Shown one piece after another: positions 59,574 to 64,000 of a DNA stretch of 64,000 nt; the first letter of the stretch is position 1, and every line of letters begins with the position of its first letter. The position numbers and the translations under genes are program-made. The stretch is from positions 1-64,000 of the forward strand of contig NZ_JASXSZ010000007.1 of NCBI RefSeq assembly GCF_030315975.1. Reading direction: 5' to 3'. This DNA comes from Microbacterium candidum. Lineage in GTDB: Bacteria; Actinomycetota; Actinomycetes; Actinomycetales; Microbacteriaceae. The notes beneath the pieces were generated by a model. That model made no database searches. It was not told the DNA's origin and worked only from the letters and a program-made list of their open reading frames with translations.

Positions 59574-60449
59574 TCAGACCGGACGTTCCGCCGCCCGCCA
59601 CGCAGAGGGGCTCTGCCCGGTGCGGCGGCGGAACGCCCGGCTGAATCCGTCTTCCGAGCCGTAGCCGAGCGAGCGCGACACCTCGCCGACCGCGGTGCCA
59701 CCCGCCAGCATCTTCTGCGCCGTGCGCATGCGCACCTCGGTGACGTAGGCGGCCGGCGGGAGGCCGAACGCGGCGCGGAAACGCTCCGCGAACACCGTGC
59801 GCGACATGGTTCCGATCGTCGCCAGGGCGGCGATCGTCCAGTTGTCGCCGGGTGCCGCGTCGATCGCCGCCACGACGCGATCCAAGTGCGGGTCGCTCGA
59901 GCGCGACGGCCAGCCTGCGGGCGCGCATCCGTGCACCGCCCAGGCGCGGATCGCGGAGATGAGCACCGTGGTGGCCATCATCCGGCAGATCACCGAGTCC
60001 CCGCCACGCGTGCAATCCTGCGCGGACTCGTCCTCCAGGTCGATGCCGAGGTGAGCGGCGAGGGCGGCCGCTGCTGGTTCGTGCTCGTCGAAGTCGCGGA
60101 CGAAGCCGAATTCGGGAAGCAGCGCTCCGACGTGGCTCGACCGGTCCGCCAGTTCGAGGGTGGACACGACGATGCGTGCGCCGCCGCCGGGTGTCGTCAG
60201 CTGGACCGCGGTCCGGCCCGAGGACAGCAGGAGATCGCCGACCGCGAGCTCCGTGGGAGTGTCGCGGATCTCCACCCGGACGCGTCCCTCGGTCACGTAG
60301 ACGAGCGAGAGCGCATCGCGGTCGAGTTCGACACCGGCGTCGGGGCGTGTCGTAAGCCGCGTCTGCCGCCGCAGGCGCACATCCACGGCGGCCAGCAGCG
60401 CTTCGACGGCCTGGTCCTGCTCAGCGATGGCGTCCTCGGTGCGCGTCAT
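59574..60449 (-). CDS. AraC-family transcriptional regulator
   Basis: 291 aa. N-terminal cupin-like domain (about 1-175; LSLVYVTEGRVRVEIRD) and a C-terminal double HTH (NWTIAALATIGTMSRTVFAERFRAAFGLPPAAYVTEVRMRTAQKML, VSRSLGYGSEDGFSRAFRRRTGQSPSAWR). Such regulators usually control a nearby exporter, here the MFS gene. The next gene on the same strand, the arylsulfatase, ends 48 bases upstream of this start. Confidence 0.92.
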   Translation of the reverse strand: MTRTEDAIAEQDQAVEALLAAVDVRLRRQTRLTTRPDAGVELDRDALSLVYVTEGRVRVEIRDTPTELAVGDLLLSSGRTAVQLTTPGGGARIVVSTLELADRSSHVGALLPEFGFVRDFDEHEPAAAALAAHLGIDLEDESAQDCTRGGDSVICRMMATTVLISAIRAWAVHGCAPAGWPSRSSDPHLDRVVAAIDAAPGDNWTIAALATIGTMSRTVFAERFRAAFGLPPAAYVTEVRMRTAQKMLAGGTAVGEVSRSLGYGSEDGFSRAFRRRTGQSPSAWRAAERPV

Positions 60450-60497
60450 GAGAGGGGCAACCGTCCCCGGAGGTCGCCCTATTCCGATCGGTTCGGC

Positions 60498-62885
60498 CTA
60501 CTGCCGCCGCAGTGCGACGTGGTAGACGTACTCCGGGTCGATGAGGTGGTCGTGGCTGTCGTCGCCCGCATCCAGCCGTACCCAGGCGATCCTCCCGGTG
60601 AAGCGGCTGTCGCGCGCGTCGTAGTCGCCGGAGACGGTCGTCGCCGTCTCGGCGCCGACATCCGTCGTCTCATCGCCGGAGAAGATGAAGGGATGCGTCT
60701 GCTCGACCCGTCCGGAACCGACCGGCGTCCCGTCGACGAACAGCGTCACGCCGCCGCCCTTGCCGAGTCCGCCGCCGTCGTACGCGAACTCCGCGCGCAC
60801 CTGGTGGGTGCCGGCCGGCAGCGGTGACGTCGCCCGCGTCGTGTACCAGTCGACGCCGAGCGTGTTGTAGCAGTAGCTCAGCACGTTGTCGACGGCGTAC
60901 AGCGCCCAACCGCCGAAGCGCCCGCCCTGCGCGACGATCGTGCCGGCGACGCCCTCCTCGGGGATCGCGATCTCCGAGGTGACCGAGTACGACCGGTTCT
61001 TGATGTTCAGGACCGTGTTCTCCGCGAGGCGCCGCATCGAGGGGAAGAGCGTCTGCGAGGTGCCCCGGATGAGCTCGGGGCGCCCGGCGATCGTCGCGTT
61101 GAGCCGCTCCGCTTTGCGGTCGTCGAGCGGGAAGACGCCGTAGCGGTCGGCCTGCAGCAGGAACAGCCGCTGCAGCTCGGCCAGCTTGTCCGGGTGGTCC
61201 GCGGCGACGTCGTGCGCCTGCGACCAGTCCGTGGAGCCGTCGTACAGCTCCCAGCGGTCCTCGTCGAACCCCTGTGTCATCTGCGTGATGCCGGGAAGCC
61301 CCGGGTACCGGTGGATCGTGACCGCCGACCAGCCCTTGTGGTAGATCCCGCGGTTGCCGAGCAGCTCGAAGTACTGCGTGTGGTGCTGCTCCGCCGCATC
61401 CGCGTCGTCGATCGTGTAGAGCATCGAGATGCCGTGCAGCGGCTCCTGCGTGATGCCGTTGACGGTCGAGGGCTCCGGGATGCCGGCTGCATCCAGCACC
61501 GTCGCGGCGACGTCGATGACGTGCGTGAACTGCTCGCGGATGCCGCCGCCCGGCGTGGACGTCTCCGGCGCGATGCGCGTCGGCCAGTGCATGATCGTGG
61601 CATTGCGGGTGCCGCCCCAGTGCGAGGCGATCTGCTTCGTCCACTGCAGCGGCGTGCACATCGCGTGCGCCCATCCGAGCGCGTAGTGGTTGTAGGCGTC
61701 GGGGCCGCCGAGGTCGTCGATCTTCGACGCGAGGAACTCGGGCGTCTCGATGTCGCCGCGGTAGTTGATGGAGATGAGCTCGCTGAACGTGCCCTGCAGC
61801 GTGCCCTCGGGCGAGGCGCCGTTGTCGCCGATGATGTAGTAGATCAGCGTGTCGTCGAGGATGTCGAGCTGCTCCAGCGTGTCGAGCACCTGTCCGACGT
61901 AGTGGTCCGCGTACTCGAGGTATCCGGCGTAGACCTCCATCTGGCGGCGCAGGACCGGGAGGAGTTCTTCCGGCATGTCGTCCCATGCCGGCATGACGGC
62001 ATCCCGTGCGGCGAGGTCCGTGCCCTCCGGGACGATCCCCATGTCCTTCTGCTTCGCGAAAGTGCGCTCGCGGAGGGCGTCCCAGCCGTCGTCGAAGGCG
62101 CCCTTGTACTTGTCCGCCCACTCCTTGGGCACGTGGTGCGGCGCGTGCGTCGCGCCGGGGGCGAAGTAGACGAAGAACGGCTTGTCGGGGGTCATGGCCT
62201 TCTCGGTCTGGATCCACCCGATGGCCTTGTCGGTCATGTCCTCCATGAAGTGGTAGCCCTCTTCGGGCGTGCGCTCGGGCTCGATCGGGACGGTGTTCTC
62301 GTAGATCGCCGGGTAGTACTGGTTCGTCTCCGCCCCGAGGAAGCCGTAGAAGTACTCGAACCCGCCGCCGGGCGCCGGCCAGTGGTCGAAGGGACCGGTC
62401 GGCCCGGTCTCCCACACGGGCACCTCGTGGCACTTCCCGAACTGCGCGGTGGAGTAGCCGTTGAGCTTCAGGATCTCTGCGAGCGGCGCGCACGTGTTGG
62501 GGCGGATGGATGTCGCCGCGGGCGACGACGTCGCCATCTCGGTGATGCCGCCCATGCCGACCGTCTGGTGGTTGCGGCCGGAGAGCAGCGCTGCGCGCGT
62601 CGGCGAGCACATGGCGGTCGTATGGAAGCGCGTATAGCGCAGGCCGGTCTTCGCGAGCCGCTCGGCGTTCGGCATGGCGATGGGCCCGCCGAACGCGCTG
62701 GACGCCCCGAACCCGACGTCGTCGAGCAGGATCACGAGCACGTTCGGCGCTCCGGCCGGCGGACGCAGCGGGGTGATCGGCGGGAACGCCGTGTCCGGGT
62801 CCTTCGCGTCGAACGTCGTCACGATTGTGGACCGCCGGTCCGGGATCGGAAGGATCGACCGCTGAATGTCCGTCTGTCCGCTCAT
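60498..62885 (-). CDS. Arylsulfatase, type I (formylglycine-dependent)
   Basis: 795 aa. NVLVILLDDVGFG carries metal ligands D55-D56 and AMCSPTRAALLSGR has C93 for conversion to formylglycine (CxPxR). FFVYFAPGATHAPHH is the third sulfatase segment. No signal peptide, so it is cytoplasmic, in contrast with many secreted sulfatases. The C-terminal 200 residues are a beta-rich extension. A formylglycine-generating enzyme is not in the window and must be elsewhere. GGGGAGC precedes the ATG. Probably sulfate scavenging. Confidence 0.92.
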   Translation of the reverse strand: MSGQTDIQRSILPIPDRRSTIVTTFDAKDPDTAFPPITPLRPPAGAPNVLVILLDDVGFGASSAFGGPIAMPNAERLAKTGLRYTRFHTTAMCSPTRAALLSGRNHQTVGMGGITEMATSSPAATSIRPNTCAPLAEILKLNGYSTAQFGKCHEVPVWETGPTGPFDHWPAPGGGFEYFYGFLGAETNQYYPAIYENTVPIEPERTPEEGYHFMEDMTDKAIGWIQTEKAMTPDKPFFVYFAPGATHAPHHVPKEWADKYKGAFDDGWDALRERTFAKQKDMGIVPEGTDLAARDAVMPAWDDMPEELLPVLRRQMEVYAGYLEYADHYVGQVLDTLEQLDILDDTLIYYIIGDNGASPEGTLQGTFSELISINYRGDIETPEFLASKIDDLGGPDAYNHYALGWAHAMCTPLQWTKQIASHWGGTRNATIMHWPTRIAPETSTPGGGIREQFTHVIDVAATVLDAAGIPEPSTVNGITQEPLHGISMLYTIDDADAAEQHHTQYFELLGNRGIYHKGWSAVTIHRYPGLPGITQMTQGFDEDRWELYDGSTDWSQAHDVAADHPDKLAELQRLFLLQADRYGVFPLDDRKAERLNATIAGRPELIRGTSQTLFPSMRRLAENTVLNIKNRSYSVTSEIAIPEEGVAGTIVAQGGRFGGWALYAVDNVLSYCYNTLGVDWYTTRATSPLPAGTHQVRAEFAYDGGGLGKGGGVTLFVDGTPVGSGRVEQTHPFIFSGDETTDVGAETATTVSGDYDARDSRFTGRIAWVRLDAGDDSHDHLIDPEYVYHVALRRQ

Positions 62886-62974
62886 GCACGCTCCCCGAAA
62901 GTGTCCGAGGGCGCTGCCTGATGCCCCCGGATCGATCCTGGCGGCAATCGGGCGTCTGGCGGAAGGGCGCGCTG

Positions 62975-63907
62975 TCAGTCGCGGAAGCGATCGGCGAAGC
63001 GCGGGTCGTCGAGCCACCACAGGCCCTCGCCCTCCGCGTTCGCCGGCTCCGCCGTGTCGGTGCCCGAGCCTGTTCCGGTGCCCGAGCCTGTTCCGGTCCC
63101 CGCGCTTGTCGAGGGGTCGTCCGTCGGCACGGCCGCAGGCGCCGCCGCGGCAGCGGCCTCCCGCGCATCCAGCTCGGCATCGACGAGCTTCTGCTCCTCG
63201 GCATCCGACCGCACCCACATGACGACGGTCGCGGCGATCATCGGGATGCCGATGGCCTCGGCGACGGCGAGCAGCGCCGTGCCCGAATAGAGATCGACGA
63301 GATTGAGCATGACGATGCCGGGGATCGCGTCGAAGATGCCGTCCGCGAACGCGATGAGCGTCTTGACCGCCGGCGTCGCCCACGCGGGCATGAGGTCCTC
63401 GGACAGGAGCGGGAGGTTCACGAGAAGCCCGGTCACGAGCGCCGTGAGAAGCAGCAGCGCCCAGGCGAGCTGGTCGGTGAGGGCGGCCTGGTACCACTCG
63501 GAGGTCACGGCGTAGGTCAGCACGATCGCGGCGAGCAGGGATGCGAGGCCCGGGAACATCAGGAAGCGCGCGATACGCCCGCGCGCCCACCCGATCCGGC
63601 GGCCGCGCAGCGACTCGACGAGCCGGAACGGGTCGCCGAGCGCGAAGCCCAGGGGGAGGACCGCGGCGAACGTCCCGATCGCCACCCCGTCCATGAACGG
63701 GTTGCTGTGGCGGAGGGCCGTCGGGGCGCCGCAGAGCGTCCACACGGCGATGCCGCACGTCAGGAGCCAGATGACGAGGCGCCACGTCGGCCACGGGATG
63801 CCGCGCCTGCGCGCCGCGAAGACGCCCGAGGCGTAGACGACAGCGACGAGAACGGGAAGCCCGATCCCGAGGACGCTCGGCGCCCACGCCGTGAACAGCT
63901 CACCCAC
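62975..63907 (-). CDS. CtaG-like (Caa3_CtaG) membrane protein
   Basis: 310 aa with seven hydrophobic segments (to about residue 230) and a hydrophilic C-terminal tail. LLTALVTGLLVNLPLLSEDLMPAW and the following helices resemble cytochrome oxidase assembly CtaG proteins, but the Cu-binding His set is incomplete. The tail (about 258-293) is AAVPTDDPSTSAGTGTGSG-like and is encoded by REP-derived DNA. It starts with GTG at 63907. It is 89 bases upstream of the arylsulfatase on the same strand, and the two may be co-transcribed. Confidence 0.6.
   Translation of the reverse strand: MGELFTAWAPSVLGIGLPVLVAVVYASGVFAARRRGIPWPTWRLVIWLLTCGIAVWTLCGAPTALRHSNPFMDGVAIGTFAAVLPLGFALGDPFRLVESLRGRRIGWARGRIARFLMFPGLASLLAAIVLTYAVTSEWYQAALTDQLAWALLLLTALVTGLLVNLPLLSEDLMPAWATPAVKTLIAFADGIFDAIPGIVMLNLVDLYSGTALLAVAEAIGIPMIAATVVMWVRSDAEEQKLVDAELDAREAAAAAAPAAVPTDDPSTSAGTGTGSGTGTGSGTDTAEPANAEGEGLWWLDDPRFADRFRD
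63059..63119. repeat. REP-like arms inside the CtaG-like gene
   Basis: Two 18-bp copies of GGTGCCCGAGCCTGTTCC (63059-63076, 63077-63094) are followed by a 25-bp sequence (63095-63119) identical at 23 of 25 positions to the left arm of the extragenic palindrome at 52726. The reading frame stays open and the DNA codes the Gly/Thr/Ser-rich tail. Confidence 0.75.
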
Positions 63908-64000
63908 CCGAGAAGTCTCGCTCCCGCCACCAAGAATCGCCTGAACGCAACGATACCTTCCGCTCGGCGGGTGACCGCCCGCTCCGTCCAGGCCTCGGTG

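Noticed and set aside
1..64000. CRISPR arrays, prophage, insertion sequences
   Set aside because: No regular spaced repeats, no integrase, transposase or phage structural genes were seen; the repeats found are palindromic or short tandem units.

Overview
The window is high-GC actinobacterial chromosome with tightly packed genes, many joined by ATGA or GTGA stop/start overlaps. Family content points to Microbacteriaceae, most like Microbacterium: a DUF222/HNH protein, an M23 peptidase with a long disordered N-terminal tail, an ECF42-type sigma factor paired with a DGPF protein, many apparently leaderless genes, and frequent GGATGC/GCATCC. This assignment is inference. I see no phage genes, transposase, rRNA or CRISPR array.

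Layout. 1-7.0 kb: an alpha-glucan operon (MalF/MalG-type permeases, secreted amylase lipoprotein, cytoplasmic GH13 enzyme, small nucleotidyltransferase). 7.0-15.3 kb: FBP zinc protein, PfkB kinase, tRNA-Tyr, a membrane protein with a proline-rich tail, a divergent FAD oxidoreductase/inositol-phosphatase pair, the M23 peptidase, tRNA-Thr and tRNA-Met, and a lone PemK/MazF-like protein. 15.4-17.4 kb: UvrD-family helicase. 17.5-23.1 kb (minus strand): a seven-gene operon of GntR regulator, BtpA/SgcQ-family protein, AllA-like protein, PfkB kinase and a polar amino-acid-type ABC transporter; its substrate is unknown. 23.2-42.8 kb: glutamate-cysteine ligase family enzyme, secreted phosphoesterase-like protein, an ABC exporter with a LolA-like partner, DeoR, LuxR and TetR regulators, a PEP mutase/ICL-family enzyme, hydrolases, a PPOX flavoprotein, the HNH protein and a hypothetical protein. 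42.9-52.7 kb: an amine-degradation block. 52.9-64 kb: DHFR-like/DGPF/ECF42 sigma operon, SRPBCC protein, Dyp peroxidase, acyl-CoA synthetase, MFS exporter with an AraC regulator, arylsulfatase and a CtaG-like membrane protein.

The most interesting regions are four. (i) The amine block: an APC permease and copper amine oxidase, then a LysR regulator divergent from an FAD monooxygenase-RidA-DUF1028-M20 amidohydrolase-aldehyde dehydrogenase operon. A near-identical 20-bp element with ATCA-N7-TGAT symmetry lies ahead of the permease and again between LysR and the monooxygenase, suggesting one regulon. (ii) The GntR-BtpA-AllA-like-PfkB-ABC cassette. (iii) A set of 12 genes whose start codon lies 6-7 nt after a TANNNT -10 box, suggesting leaderless mRNAs. 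(iv) REP-type palindromes, one arm of which appears to be absorbed in frame into a coding sequence, plus 12-bp tandem repeats at two gene termini.

No gap between genes exceeds 300 bases; the larger ones hold the tRNAs, palindromes and promoter-like sites listed.
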